Source of the DNA: a virus
DNA: 64,000 bases
Virus record (IMG/VR): IMGVR_UViG_3300025598_000023
Span: 47,325 to 111,324 of that record
Direction: 5' to 3' (one strand)
Shown here: positions 1 through 10,651 of the stretch, one piece after another
Layout of the letters: each line of letters begins with the position of its first letter
How positions within the stretch are numbered: position 1 is the stretch's first letter
Made by a program: the position numbers and the translations under genes
The notes under the pieces: model-generated
Databases searched by the model: none
What the model was told of the DNA's origin: nothing
The model's input: the letters and a program-made list of their open reading frames with translations, nothing else

Positions 1-3000
1 GCACCTACTGCAACTATTAGTAGCACAAGTGGCAGCGGTGCTATTCTTACACCTGTACTCTACAATGCAAACATTGCAATTGTTTATGAAAGCCATTGGA
101 CAGAGACAAATAGAATTGTCACTGATGACCCACAAGTCGGTGGTTTTGGAACAAGTGTAAGCACAAACTATGATGGCAGTGTTGTTGTAATTGGTGCAGC
201 TAATAGCAGTGCAACATTTAGTTCAACATATAACAATGCAGGTAAAACTTATATCTATGACCGCACTGCGGAAGTATTTGTTGCTGATGGTGCTACAACC
301 ACATTCCAATTAAGCAATGCATTAGCTAATTTAACAACTATTACTACACCTACTCTTACTACAAATCCAACTATATTTGTAGATGGTGTAATTGCACAAC
401 CCACAGTCAATTATAGCACAAATTCAATTACTTTTGGTAATGCGCCTGCACGTGGTAGCACTATCACTGTTCAGACAAACCAATTCATTAATACTAAAAT
501 TGGCACAACTGATGTTGGACAACAAAATAGCAATTATGGAACTGCTGTTAAAATTAGTAGCGATGGTAGCAGTGTGTTCTCATCAGCTACTGGTTATGGT
601 TTAAGTTCAAGTCAGAATGGTGTTGTTTTCTATCTGCTTAACATACCACAAAAGTATGGCACTGCAATAGGTAGTAAATCAAACTTTACAATGACAGCTA
701 ACAATGCTGTGCGTATAAATGACCAATTAGTTACATTTACTGGTGGTAGTGTAACACAAACTGTCAATGATATCAATGCGGCAAATATTCCACATGTTAC
801 TGCTTCTGTATTGTCTAACAATGCAATCTCAATCACTACAACTGATGTTAACAGTGCAGCAAAATTGCGTCTGCGCAATGAAGTAGGTGATCCATTAAAC
901 ACTATGGGTATTGTTCAATGGCACACAATTCAACGTTTGAACAACCCTATTGCACAAGACACAGCACACTTTGGTGAAATCTTAAGTTTAAGTCCAGATG
1001 GCAATAGTTTGGTTGTTGGCAGCACATTAAGTAACACCAAAGCAAAAACAACATTTGATAACAATACTACAACATTTGATATCAATAATATCAAATTTAT
1101 TGATACAGTGTATCGCAGTGGTGCTGCACACATCTATGAATACCAAACACTAAGTGATGAAAACTATTCAAGCTATGGAAGTTATGCATATGGAACATTA
1201 ATTAATGACCAATTTGCAAACAGCTTTGACCGTTATTCAACTGGTGTTGATATTAGCGATAACTTTATTTTAGTTGGTGCTCCACAAGCAAAAATACTTG
1301 GAAACCAAACAGGCGCACTATATGTCTATTACAATCCTAATGCTCAACCAATTTGGCAAAGCATACGCAGCGGTGGTGTAGATTATGATAGTCGTAAGAT
1401 TGACCGTGCTTACATTTATAATAGCACAACTGCAAAACTTATTGCAGATTTGCCAGTTTATGATTTAACAAATGGCTATTTGCCAAATGAAAGTGAGACA
1501 TATCTTGATTTTGTTATCAACTATGATCCAGCAGTTTATAACAAGGTTCCAACTACAATTAGCTTTAACTATGATCGTAAAAATGCTTGGGGCAAAGAAA
1601 AAGTTGGAAAACTTTGGTGGGATATTAATAGTATAAAATACTATGACAACACACAAGGCTCTACACTTGATAGATTTAACTATTGGGGATTAGCTTTTCC
1701 AGCAAGCACAGTTAATGTGTATGAATGGATTGAAAGTAGTGTTCCGCCAAGTCAATATGTTGGCTCAAGTGCAAACAATACTCCACTTTACACTATTAAT
1801 GAAGTGTATAGTTCACATGTAGAGATTGATAGTGCAACTGGTTTGGCTGTTACAAAGTATTACTTCTGGGTAAAAAATAGCACACTAAGTTCTGGTTCAC
1901 GACCAAGTGCATTGGAAATTCAAGGTCAAATCAGCCTACCTCGTGCAAGCAGTGAACCATTTGCAGCAGTAATATCACCAAATGCAATTGCACTATTCAA
2001 TGCTAAAAATCTAATCAGCATTGATACCAATATGGTTATTGAATATAAAGATGTTCTGAAACCACAGCTAACTCATGCCGAATGGACTATGTTTGATGAT
2101 GGCACAGATTTAGGTGTGGCATATGAGTTCTTGAATAAACTTAATGATAGTCTAACTGGTCAAGATAGTAGCGGTAGAATTGTTCCTGATCCAAAACTTC
2201 CTATTGGTCAACGTTATGGCATGGATGTAAAACTACGTCAAAGTTTATTCAAAGATCAATATACTGGACGCAAGCTGTTTGTTGAAAATGTAAATCAAGT
2301 TTGCACAACATATCCAATGGTTCTTACTCGTGGAGCAGCAATTGCAGCATTGGACAGTTATGATCCAATTCCAGATTCAACTCATTATAAAACTGTAGTA
2401 GCTAATATTACTGAATTGGGTTATCTTGATACCAATACATATCTTGCTGGTGACCAAGTTCTTGTTTTAAGCGATAGCAACAGCTATAATAACGGTTGGA
2501 GTTTATATAGACTAAATGTTGTATTCCCTAATACTAGAACATGGGAAATTATACAAGTTCAAACTTATAACTTAAACAATTATTGGAGTTATGCTGATTG
2601 GTATAGCAATCAATATAATCCACAAGCACAACCAAAATATACTGTTACAACAGAAAATGATATTAGCAATTTACAACTTAATGTTGGTGATATCATTTAT
2701 GTTACTAACAGTTCTAATGGAGGTTGGAAACTTGTTCTTGTGACAATTAATAGTCTAGAACTATTAGCTCAGCAAAATGCTACAATACAATTTAATACTA
2801 ATTTGTATGATCTAGTTGCTGCAAACCAAGGATTCCAAACAAGTAGTTTCCAAAGTGTTGGATTTGATAGCGATAGCAATTTAGAATTTAATAAAATATT
2901 CAATATTATTCGTGATGAATTATTAATCAATGAATATCGCAGCAACTTTAAAGATTTAGTAAAACTCATGATTGATACGATTGCTACACAGCATCAGCAA

Positions 3001-6000
3001 ACAGATTGGTTAATGAAGACCAGTCTAGTTGATTTGTATCATCGTGTTCGTGGTTTGGATCAATTACCAGTTTACCTTCCACAGCCAGAAACTACTGTCA
3101 CAAGTTTCTTTAGTGAAGTAAAACCATATCACACTAAGCTAAAACAATATATTGCAACATATGATAATACTGATTCTATTGATGTTGCATACAACAATGT
3201 AACTGATTTTGATTTACAACCATATAAAAACAGTGTTGTAAACAAATATCGCAGTCCACAATTAGGCAATAGCTTGGATACTAACGCTTTAGAAACACAA
3301 AGTGTTTATCAACCATGGCTAAACAACCATTCTTATGGCGTTAAACGTGTTGATACAGTCACTGGCGGAGTTGGTTATGATGCAAATACCACAGTAACTA
3401 TTGTTGGTGATGGCACTGGTGCAACAGCACAAGCGTATGTTGTCAATGGCAGTGTTTACACAATTACTGTTACTAATAGCGGTGTAGGCTACACTTATGC
3501 AAAAGCATATATTTTTGGTGTTGGAACTGGTGCAACAGCTACTGTGATTCTTGGCAATGGATTGGCTCGTACAACAAACACAATTATTAAGTATGACCGA
3601 TATACATATTTTAATAATATTCAAGATTGGGCTGCTAATACTTCCTATACTGTAAACACGGTAGTAGTGTATAATGCTCAACCATACCGTGTTATTACTG
3701 CTCATACAAGCGGAACTACATTTGATTCAACTAAGTTTGTGCAACTTGTAGTAAAAGTTTGGTATCCAGAAACACAATATGCACTCAATGATGTAGTCAT
3801 TTATAAAAATACAAGTTATACAGTCAATGAAACATTTACAAGTGCTCTTACATTTGATACAGCCAATTTGACAGCGTATAACGGTCTATGGCTTGATAAT
3901 GCATGTGACCGTGTTTGGGCATACTATGCCCCAAAAAGCGGTATGGCTGGTCGCGATTTAGCGCAAGTTATGACTGGAATGGAGTATAGTGGCAATCAAA
4001 TTATTGGTCCTAACTTTAATCAAACACCAGGTTATGATGTAAACAATTACGACTACATAGCTTATGATTATGAAACATTTAACGTAGAAAATGTTGCAGA
4101 CGTTTATGGTTCACAAGCAGAAGACACATACATTCAAAGTTTGTTTACTGACACTGGTTTAGGATTGCGACCAGAAGATATTAATATTGTTGGCGGTGAT
4201 TTCTATGATGCTTACAGCAGCCATGCACCAGAAGAATTTGTGCCTGGTCAAGTATTAGATACACTTGATATTAAAGTAACTACCACTCCTATTGCAAATG
4301 GCGGACCAGATATTAAAATCTTTACTGTAAATTATCAAGGTTTAAAAACATTTAGTTTTGATAAAGCAATAACTGGTGTTGACTATCCAGTTGGTGGTAT
4401 TGAAAAGTTTTATATCGTTGACCATTTACAAGGTCCACTTGCTGAATCTGTTAATTATAGTGTAAACTGGCAAAATAAAACTATCAGTCTAAACTACACA
4501 CCACAGAGCGGAACTTATTTTTATTCCATGATGATTGGCTCAAACGGTGTAAATCCAGTATATGATCAAGATTATTATGGTGATGGTGTTCAAACTGATT
4601 TTGCTGTAAACGGTTGGACTCTAAACACAGTTAAGCAAGCATATGTTAAAGTAAATGGTATAGCTGTATCTAATTGGAGTTTAGTGAATATTACACAGAA
4701 TGGTGTTGGAACTCTGGCAGTTCGTTTTGCAACACCTCCACATGTTAATGATTATATTCAAGTTCATTTATATAATGTTGCACTTGGAACTCGTGCGTAT
4801 AGCGAATGGTATGAGCAAACATTTACTGTGCCAAATGCAAGTTATCCAAGTGGATATAATTTTACTTTAGCCAATCCAGAAATATACTCACAGCCAATCT
4901 CTGCTTATGCTATTGTAAGATTGAATAATAGTGACTTATTACCACCACAACAAAGTTATTATATTGGGGATGGTATCACAACAAACTATAGTTTAACAAA
5001 CAGTTGGACAGAAACAATTGCAAATATTGTTGATACAGAAATTATGGTTTTGGTTAATAAGGTTCTACTTACACGTAATATTGATTACACTGTGTATCAT
5101 GATCCACTTAATATTGCAACACCTGTAATACAATTCACAACTGCACCAGCAAGCGGAACTTCAATTGTAATAAGTGATGCAAGCCAATGTGATTTTAGAA
5201 TTTATGATGGAAATCAACTTTGGATTAGCCAAAACGTTGTAATACCACAAAATAGTGTAATTACTGTTTTATCTCAAGGCAATCACGATGCAAATAATCA
5301 ATATACCAAGTTGTTTAGTGGTAGCACAAGCAATAATAGCTTCTTGGATAACGGTTTAGATAGTGGTGGATTTGATGCTCTTGGTTTTGATAATGAACTT
5401 TCTAATTTGATTGGACAAGTTTACTATACATTGCCTACTGCTGTATCAAATATAAATCAAATCTATATAACTTTGAAAACACCTAATACAACTGGTGGTA
5501 AACCATTGTTACCATATACAGATTATGTGTTAGTAAACCCAACAACTATCGTATTAAGTAGCACACTTAATATCAGTGGCGCAAGTGTTATTGCGGTTCG
5601 TATTTTTGGTAATCCAATACGTGAACATAACGTAGAATTTAGAATATTCAAAGATATGCGTGATACTACTCGTTATTATGCGGTGAAAAATAATAAAACA
5701 ATTCTGTCTGCAAATTTAATGCCAAGCGACAGTTGGGTTTATGTTGAAAACGTGGATGTATTACAGAATCCAGAACCATCAACAAATACTGCTGGTGTTG
5801 TTATTATTAATGGTGAACGTATTACATATGGCGTTATTGACACTATAAACAAGCGTTTAGGAAACTTGCGCCGTGGCACGGCTGGCACAGGATTGTATAA
5901 TAACCATGTTGCTGGCAGTGTTGTATATGATAGTGGCAACTTATTAGAAATTCCAAATAGTCGTGAAACTTACACAGTGGCAACTAACCCAACATATATA

Positions 6001-6129
6001 ACAAATGGAAACATTTCACTTTATGTTGCTGCCAATAGCACAATACGACAAAGCCACATGTTTGTAAATTTGGGTGAAAGTATTCAAACAAGTAACACAC
6101 CATATGCACAATTTATTAGGGCACAGTAA
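1..6129 (+). CDS. giant virion structural protein, 5' end outside window
   Basis: The reading frame is open from base 1, so the gene is cut by the left edge and encodes at least 2042 residues. FG-GAP-like strands with the pattern FG..V....DG..vv.GA recur near 145-270, 530-606, 965-1035 and 1230-1335, as in beta-propeller proteins. Near 3340-3570 there are two Gly-rich GVGY units, and 3620-3890 holds two W..n..Y..n..V.y...Y units resembling small carbohydrate-binding modules. Modules of about 70 residues with a DG..T.F.L start recur near 280-480, 4570-4800 and 4955-5190. The C-terminus has an INGERITYG segment common in aquatic T4-like virion proteins. It heads a run of structural genes, so a baseplate, tail or fibre role is likely; the exact part is unknown. 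Confidence 0.8.
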   Translation, partial: APTATISSTSGSGAILTPVLYNANIAIVYESHWTETNRIVTDDPQVGGFGTSVSTNYDGSVVVIGAANSSATFSSTYNNAGKTYIYDRTAEVFVADGATTTFQLSNALANLTTITTPTLTTNPTIFVDGVIAQPTVNYSTNSITFGNAPARGSTITVQTNQFINTKIGTTDVGQQNSNYGTAVKISSDGSSVFSSATGYGLSSSQNGVVFYLLNIPQKYGTAIGSKSNFTMTANNAVRINDQLVTFTGGSVTQTVNDINAANIPHVTASVLSNNAISITTTDVNSAAKLRLRNEVGDPLNTMGIVQWHTIQRLNNPIAQDTAHFGEILSLSPDGNSLVVGSTLSNTKAKTTFDNNTTTFDINNIKFIDTVYRSGAAHIYEYQTLSDENYSSYGSYAYGTLINDQFANSFDRYSTGVDISDNFILVGAPQAKILGNQTGALYVYYNPNAQPIWQSIRSGGVDYDSRKIDRAYIYNSTTAKLIADLPVYDLTNGYLPNESETYLDFVINYDPAVYNKVPTTISFNYDRKNAWGKEKVGKLWWDINSIKYYDNTQGSTLDRFNYWGLAFPASTVNVYEWIESSVPPSQYVGSSANNTPLYTINEVYSSHVEIDSATGLAVTKYYFWVKNSTLSSGSRPSALEIQGQISLPRASSEPFAAVISPNAIALFNAKNLISIDTNMVIEYKDVLKPQLTHAEWTMFDDGTDLGVAYEFLNKLNDSLTGQDSSGRIVPDPKLPIGQRYGMDVKLRQSLFKDQYTGRKLFVENVNQVCTTYPMVLTRGAAIAALDSYDPIPDSTHYKTVVANITELGYLDTNTYLAGDQVLVLSDSNSYNNGWSLYRLNVVFPNTRTWEIIQVQTYNLNNYWSYADWYSNQYNPQAQPKYTVTTENDISNLQLNVGDIIYVTNSSNGGWKLVLVTINSLELLAQQNATIQFNTNLYDLVAANQGFQTSSFQSVGFDSDSNLEFNKIFNIIRDELLINEYRSNFKDLVKLMIDTIATQHQQTDWLMKTSLVDLYHRVRGLDQLPVYLPQPETTVTSFFSEVKPYHTKLKQYIATYDNTDSIDVAYNNVTDFDLQPYKNSVVNKYRSPQLGNSLDTNALETQSVYQPWLNNHSYGVKRVDTVTGGVGYDANTTVTIVGDGTGATAQAYVVNGSVYTITVTNSGVGYTYAKAYIFGVGTGATATVILGNGLARTTNTIIKYDRYTYFNNIQDWAANTSYTVNTVVVYNAQPYRVITAHTSGTTFDSTKFVQLVVKVWYPETQYALNDVVIYKNTSYTVNETFTSALTFDTANLTAYNGLWLDNACDRVWAYYAPKSGMAGRDLAQVMTGMEYSGNQIIGPNFNQTPGYDVNNYDYIAYDYETFNVENVADVYGSQAEDTYIQSLFTDTGLGLRPEDINIVGGDFYDAYSSHAPEEFVPGQVLDTLDIKVTTTPIANGGPDIKIFTVNYQGLKTFSFDKAITGVDYPVGGIEKFYIVDHLQGPLAESVNYSVNWQNKTISLNYTPQSGTYFYSMMIGSNGVNPVYDQDYYGDGVQTDFAVNGWTLNTVKQAYVKVNGIAVSNWSLVNITQNGVGTLAVRFATPPHVNDYIQVHLYNVALGTRAYSEWYEQTFTVPNASYPSGYNFTLANPEIYSQPISAYAIVRLNNSDLLPPQQSYYIGDGITTNYSLTNSWTETIANIVDTEIMVLVNKVLLTRNIDYTVYHDPLNIATPVIQFTTAPASGTSIVISDASQCDFRIYDGNQLWISQNVVIPQNSVITVLSQGNHDANNQYTKLFSGSTSNNSFLDNGLDSGGFDALGFDNELSNLIGQVYYTLPTAVSNINQIYITLKTPNTTGGKPLLPYTDYVLVNPTTIVLSSTLNISGASVIAVRIFGNPIREHNVEFRIFKDMRDTTRYYAVKNNKTILSANLMPSDSWVYVENVDVLQNPEPSTNTAGVVIINGERITYGVIDTINKRLGNLRRGTAGTGLYNNHVAGSVVYDSGNLLEIPNSRETYTVATNPTYITNGNISLYVAANSTIRQSHMFVNLGESIQTSNTPYAQFIRAQ

Positions 6130-6812
6130 TGAAAAAACCAGAGATTATTAAACCAATAAATACTAATAATACAAAAATCGGAAGTGAAAAGATGAATCGT
6201 CCTAATGAAACAAGTGGTATTGCACTAAGTGGTCATATTAAAATCTTTGATCCGCAAAGTGGCGAAGTGTTTGTGAACAAGCGCAATGCAATTCACTATG
6301 AAAACTTCTCACTTGCACTTGCTCAAAGTATAAGCAACCAACAACAAGGTTGGATAAGTGAGATGGCATTTGGTAATGGTGGTACAAGCGTTGACCCAAC
6401 TGGTGTAATTACATACCTTCCAACTAATACTACTGGTAGTAATAGTGCTCTGTACAACCAAACTTATTATAAAGTAGTTGATAATTATAGCAATTATAAT
6501 ACTGACCCCACAAGAAATAATATTAGTATTCGCCACACCAGTGGCACTGTTTATAGCGATATTTTTGTAACTTGCACACTGGATTATGGTGAGCCAAGTG
6601 GTCAGCAAGCATTTGACAATACTACAAATTTTAATGATACTTTTGTATTTGATGAACTTGGACTTAAAGCATGGAATGGCGTTGCAGTCGATCAAGGTAT
6701 GTTGCTAACTCATGTTATTTTCCACCCAATACAAAAAAGTCTCAACCGTTTAATTCAAATTGATTATACGGTTCGTATTCAAACTCTAACTAACTTGACT
6801 TCACAGGTATAA
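6129..6812 (+). CDS. conserved T4-like virion structural protein
   Basis: This 227-residue protein starts one base inside the stop of the giant structural gene (TAATG), so translation is probably coupled. The region beginning MNRPNETSGIALSGHIKIFDP and continuing through a FGNGGT.VDPTGVITYLP segment resembles a conserved protein in tail/baseplate clusters of aquatic T4-like phages. A second ATG at 6192, after a purine-rich GGAAGTGAAAAG stretch, could be the true start because the conserved part begins there. No enzymatic motif is visible. Function is inferred only from position between structural genes. Confidence 0.7.
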   Translation: MKKPEIIKPINTNNTKIGSEKMNRPNETSGIALSGHIKIFDPQSGEVFVNKRNAIHYENFSLALAQSISNQQQGWISEMAFGNGGTSVDPTGVITYLPTNTTGSNSALYNQTYYKVVDNYSNYNTDPTRNNISIRHTSGTVYSDIFVTCTLDYGEPSGQQAFDNTTNFNDTFVFDELGLKAWNGVAVDQGMLLTHVIFHPIQKSLNRLIQIDYTVRIQTLTNLTSQV

Positions 6813-6814
6813 TC

Positions 6815-7768
6815 ATGACATTTTACATTAACTATACTAACGGTGCAAATTTAGCAGCAATAAGTGATGGAACAATTAATACAAGTGCAACTAGTATTAC
6901 ACTTATTGGAAAGAATTTTCCAACTTATGGACAATTATTAAACCAAAATTTAGTTAGTATGTTAGAGAATTTTGCAAATACAACAAGTCCAAATAATCCA
7001 TTAGTTGGACAAATTTGGTATAATTCAAGCAATACAAGTTTGCAATTTTATCGTAGTGGTGCTACTAGTAATTTCTGGCAGTATATTCCAAATATTACAT
7101 ATAGTGCATCTACACCTGAAAGTCCACAGCAAAATGATATTTGGTGGGACAGCACAAATCAACAGTTGAAATATTATGACCAAATGAATTGGATTACAAT
7201 TGGTCCACAAACTACTAATGATGGACTAAATCGTGTAAGTGGAACTAATAGTTTTATTGTTCAGATCGGTGGCAATAACGTCTTTACTGTTGATGCTTAT
7301 GGTCGTTTGAATGCTGCATATAATCCAGTTGTTCAAATGCTTGGAGCATCAAGCCCAACTACAAGCAGTGGATTAACATCTCCTACTACATTTACAAACA
7401 CAACGATGTATCTAAACATTGGTAACTTTTTTAATTCATCTACTGGTATTTTTACTTGTCCAGTCTCTGGAATTTATCAAGTAAGTGCTAGTATATCAAC
7501 TATTGGCAATCCATCCAGTCCAAACAGCCAACTTAACACAAAGATTAGTTGGTGGAAAAACCAAGCTGATAGTGGTATTTTGAGTGCATCTATTACTGAA
7601 AATGTAGTAACAAGTGGTGGTGGTAGTGTAAGCACAAAAATACCACTTAATGCTTTTGGTTATCTACAATGCAGTGCTGGTGATTTACTACAATGTGTTT
7701 GGTATGGTGATGTTGGTGACCAAGTAGATAATGCTACTCTAAACCTGAGCATAAGATTAGTTCAATAA
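6815..7768 (+). CDS. fibre-like structural protein with C1q-like C-terminus
   Basis: 317 residues. The first 110 or so form a module shared with the next two large genes: a YTNGA...DGTINTSATSITLIGKN stretch, then YG..LNQN...MLENFAN, then a GQIWYNSS segment. The C-terminal 140 residues (GIFTCPVSGIYQVSAS to the end) look like a C1q/TNF-type jelly roll, a fold used in phage fibre tips for trimerisation and binding. It starts two bases after the previous stop. A tail-fibre or collar-fibre role is likely; no receptor can be inferred. Confidence 0.7.
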   Translation: MTFYINYTNGANLAAISDGTINTSATSITLIGKNFPTYGQLLNQNLVSMLENFANTTSPNNPLVGQIWYNSSNTSLQFYRSGATSNFWQYIPNITYSASTPESPQQNDIWWDSTNQQLKYYDQMNWITIGPQTTNDGLNRVSGTNSFIVQIGGNNVFTVDAYGRLNAAYNPVVQMLGASSPTTSSGLTSPTTFTNTTMYLNIGNFFNSSTGIFTCPVSGIYQVSASISTIGNPSSPNSQLNTKISWWKNQADSGILSASITENVVTSGGGSVSTKIPLNAFGYLQCSAGDLLQCVWYGDVGDQVDNATLNLSIRLVQ

Positions 7769-7770
7769 CC

Positions 7771-7778
7771 AATAAATA
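7771..7778 (+). promoter_or_regulatory. T4-type late promoter
   Basis: AATAAATA lies 19 bases before the ATG at 7798, with a TTGGGAAG ribosome-binding stretch between. It differs from the T4 late consensus TATAAATA only at the first base, and related octamers precede other late-type genes in this window. Confidence 0.5.
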
Positions 7779-7797
7779 ATAATGTTGGGAAGTTGCA

Positions 7798-9426
7798 ATG
7801 TCTTATAGCGTTAAAAATTCAGCACAAACAGTTACATACACAGTTGCAGATGGCGCAGCTAATACAAATGCTATAAGTTTAACATTTCTTGGAAAAAATG
7901 AAACCAATTACGGAACATATCTAAATCAAAACTTTTTATGGTTATTAGAAAACTTTAGTAATACAAGTTCTAATCCACCAAACTATCCTGTGCAAGGTCA
8001 ATTGTGGTGGGACAGCACTCATAAGTTTTTGAATGTATATGACGGTGTTAACTGGAATACAGTTTATGGCAATATTGCAAACTTAAATGTCAATAATAGT
8101 GCAAGTTTTAGCACAATTACTGCTGCCACAATAGGTAATAGTGGAACCATCTATACAGGTTTGAGTGCAAATCTTGTTGGCGGAGTTACAAGTGTTGGAC
8201 AAAATTTTAATGCTAATCCTGTAAGCACAGACGCTGGCAGAATATTTGGGGTTTATAATCTTAACTACATGCCAGGCGCTAGTTATAGCCCTTCTGATAA
8301 TCGTATTTTTGATTTTGGAGTTACTACTGGTAATATTGCATATGTTAGAACAAATGGTTCTAATGGAGTACAATGGTATGCGGCTGGTAATGGAACAAGT
8401 TTTAATAATGCAGTGCTCCCAATTAGTAACGCGAGTATAAACCTTGGCAGTACAACTAATTACTGGAATAACATTTATGGTGCTAATGTTTATGGTGTAA
8501 ATGTTAACGCAGCCAATGGAACATTTCTTACAAGTTTGGGTGTTGGAACAAATTCGCCGCTGTATACACTTGACGTAAAGAGTCCAAGTGGCGAGTACCG
8601 AACTGCTATTTTTGAAACAGCAAGCACACTTGGTCCATCAGTTCAAATTAAAGGTAGTAAAATTTACGAACTAAGAAGCACTGATACTGGTGCAAGTGAA
8701 GGTGCTGGATTATTTTTTATCTATGATAAAGATAATAATGTTTCTCGCTTTACTGTGAATAGTAACGGTTATATAGGTATCGGTGGAGTAACATCACCAA
8801 CTGCACCATTAGATGTAAATGGTAATATTACTGCACGTGCTGCAAATATCTATGCAGCAAATCAAATTGCAAATACTGCAATATACAGTGCATCATATTA
8901 TTGGGCAAATGGCACACCATTTGTAAGTTCAAATTATGGCAACACACAAGTTGCTGGTTATCTTGGTGTTGTTGCAACAAGTATTGTTCCTTCTGTTAGC
9001 AACACTTATACTTTAGGTAGTTCAACAAATTGGTGGACTACAGCCTATACGCAAAGCGTACAGGCAAAATACGCTGACTTGGCTGAAAAATACTTACCTG
9101 ATGCTGATTATGAAGTTGGCACCGTAATGATGGTTGGTGGCGTCAATGAAGTAACACAGCACGATGGCAGCAACGTTCGTGCTATTGGAGTTATAAGTGA
9201 ATATCCAGCTTATACGATGAATAGTGATCAAGAAGGCGGTGTATACATTGCACTTAAAGGTCGTGTGCCCGTTAGAGCTATCGGTCCTATTAAAAAAGGT
9301 CAAGCACTTATTGGAACTGCTCATGGTTTAGCAATCGCGCAAACAGATGACAGCCAGTGGATGTTTGCAATATCACTACAAGACTTGAATGATAGTGTAG
9401 GCATAGTAGAAGCTGTAATACTTTAA
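7798..9426 (+). CDS. fibre-like structural protein with KYADLAE C-terminal domain
   Basis: 542 residues. The N-terminal module is paralogous to the genes on either side (NAISLTFLGKN, YGTYLNQNFLWLLENF, GQLWWDST). The middle is Ser/Thr/Asn-rich and repetitive, as in fibre shafts (near SPTAPLDVNGNITA). The C-terminal 140 residues contain AKYADLAEKYLPDADYEVGT, a GVISEYPAY segment and KGRVPVRAIGPIKKG. This C-terminal type is common in phage fibres and resembles intramolecular-chaperone or peptidase-G2-like domains; autocleavage is not shown. It is preceded by a late-type promoter. Confidence 0.75.
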   Translation: MSYSVKNSAQTVTYTVADGAANTNAISLTFLGKNETNYGTYLNQNFLWLLENFSNTSSNPPNYPVQGQLWWDSTHKFLNVYDGVNWNTVYGNIANLNVNNSASFSTITAATIGNSGTIYTGLSANLVGGVTSVGQNFNANPVSTDAGRIFGVYNLNYMPGASYSPSDNRIFDFGVTTGNIAYVRTNGSNGVQWYAAGNGTSFNNAVLPISNASINLGSTTNYWNNIYGANVYGVNVNAANGTFLTSLGVGTNSPLYTLDVKSPSGEYRTAIFETASTLGPSVQIKGSKIYELRSTDTGASEGAGLFFIYDKDNNVSRFTVNSNGYIGIGGVTSPTAPLDVNGNITARAANIYAANQIANTAIYSASYYWANGTPFVSSNYGNTQVAGYLGVVATSIVPSVSNTYTLGSSTNWWTTAYTQSVQAKYADLAEKYLPDADYEVGTVMMVGGVNEVTQHDGSNVRAIGVISEYPAYTMNSDQEGGVYIALKGRVPVRAIGPIKKGQALIGTAHGLAIAQTDDSQWMFAISLQDLNDSVGIVEAVIL

Positions 9427-9433
9427 CTAAATA
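9426..9433 (+). promoter_or_regulatory. T4-type late promoter (ACTAAATA)
   Basis: ACTAAATA overlaps the stop of the preceding gene and lies 21 bases before the ATG at 9455, with AAAGTGGG as ribosome-binding site between. It matches the late core at 6 of 8 positions, and the same octamer occurs at 11042 and, on the minus strand, at 52253. Confidence 0.45.
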
Positions 9434-9454
9434 TATTTAAAGTGGGTTTTTGCA

Positions 9455-10651
9455 ATGTCTTATACATTAACAGTAGTTAATCACACACCAATTACGATTC
9501 AAAACGGCTCAACCGATAATACAACAAGTTTAACTTTGGTTGGTAAAAATTATCCGAATTATGGTCAACTACTACAACAAGATTTAATTAATTTGCTACA
9601 AAATTGGGCTGGTTCAAGTCAGCCCGTGAGTGCAGTAACAGGTCAACTTTGGTGGAATACAACATCAAATTCTCTACAAATCTATACTGGATCAGCTTTT
9701 AAAACAGTTGGTGGTGCCACTGTAAGTGCTACAGCACCTACTGCAACTCCAATACAAGGTGATTTTTGGTTCAAGAGCGATGACCAGACTGTTTATGTCT
9801 ATAATGGCAGCAGTTGGGCATTAGTGGGACCAAGTTATACAAGTGCACAGCAGTATACTACTTCAATTGGTATGACTATTACTGATAATACTAGTTCAAG
9901 TCATACTGTTTTGGCTTACTTTGTGGGTAACTACCTTACTGGTATTCTAAGCAAAGACCCTGCATTTACACCAGTAAATGGTGTAACTACAGATGGAAAG
10001 ACCATAAGCACTTTGTCAACAAGTGGTTTTAGCACTATATTACCTGGTTATAATATCAATACTACAATCTTTGGTGGTTCAACTCCACCACTAAGTGGAT
10101 TGCTTGTAACTAATGCACAACCTTATATTACAAGCCTTGGAAATTTAACTTCACTTAATGTTAATGGCACGTCTACTTTTACAGGTTCTATTCTTCCAAG
10201 TACAAGTAATGCTTATACATTGGGTAGTTCAACATATTGGTGGGCAACTGCTTATACCCAAAGTATTCAGGCAAAGTATGCTGACTTGGCAGAAAATTAT
10301 TTAAGTGATGATTTGTATGAGCCAGGCACAGTAGTTGAATTTGGCGGTGATGCAGAAATTACAATTTCTACCACAATAGGCGGAACAAATGTTGCTGGCG
10401 TTATCTCTACAAAACCAGCTTATCTTATGAATCAGAATGATAATCCATTTATGTTACCAGTTGCTCTACAAGGACGTGTTCCATGTAAAGTAGTTGGACC
10501 AGTAACTAAAGGTGACCTTTTAGTAAGTAATGGTTCAGGAGCAGCAATGGCTACTGCAGAACCAAAAGTAGGTAGTGTAATTGGCAAAGCATTGCAATCA
10601 ATAGCTGATACAAATATTCAAACAATAGAAGTGGTGGTTGGGGTAAGATAA
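9455..10651 (+). CDS. fibre-like structural protein, paralogue of the two upstream genes
   Basis: 398 residues. It has the same plan as the preceding gene: N-terminal module with SLTLVGKNYPNYGQLLQQDL and GQLWWNTT, a short shaft, then AKYADLAENYLSDDLYEPGT followed by GVISTKPAYLMN and QGRVPCKVVGPVTKGDLLVS. The shaft is much shorter than in its neighbour. The set of three looks like a duplicated fibre family that diversified in the central region. The stop overlaps the next ATG (TAATG), suggesting coupled translation with the detached C-terminal-domain gene. Confidence 0.75.
   Translation: MSYTLTVVNHTPITIQNGSTDNTTSLTLVGKNYPNYGQLLQQDLINLLQNWAGSSQPVSAVTGQLWWNTTSNSLQIYTGSAFKTVGGATVSATAPTATPIQGDFWFKSDDQTVYVYNGSSWALVGPSYTSAQQYTTSIGMTITDNTSSSHTVLAYFVGNYLTGILSKDPAFTPVNGVTTDGKTISTLSTSGFSTILPGYNINTTIFGGSTPPLSGLLVTNAQPYITSLGNLTSLNVNGTSTFTGSILPSTSNAYTLGSSTYWWATAYTQSIQAKYADLAENYLSDDLYEPGTVVEFGGDAEITISTTIGGTNVAGVISTKPAYLMNQNDNPFMLPVALQGRVPCKVVGPVTKGDLLVSNGSGAAMATAEPKVGSVIGKALQSIADTNIQTIEVVVGVR

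Noticed and set aside
3319-3705. 128-residue minus-strand open frame
   Set aside because: It lies antisense to the giant structural gene, is Ser/Cys/Asn-rich by reverse reading of Thr/Gly/Val codons, and has no start context.
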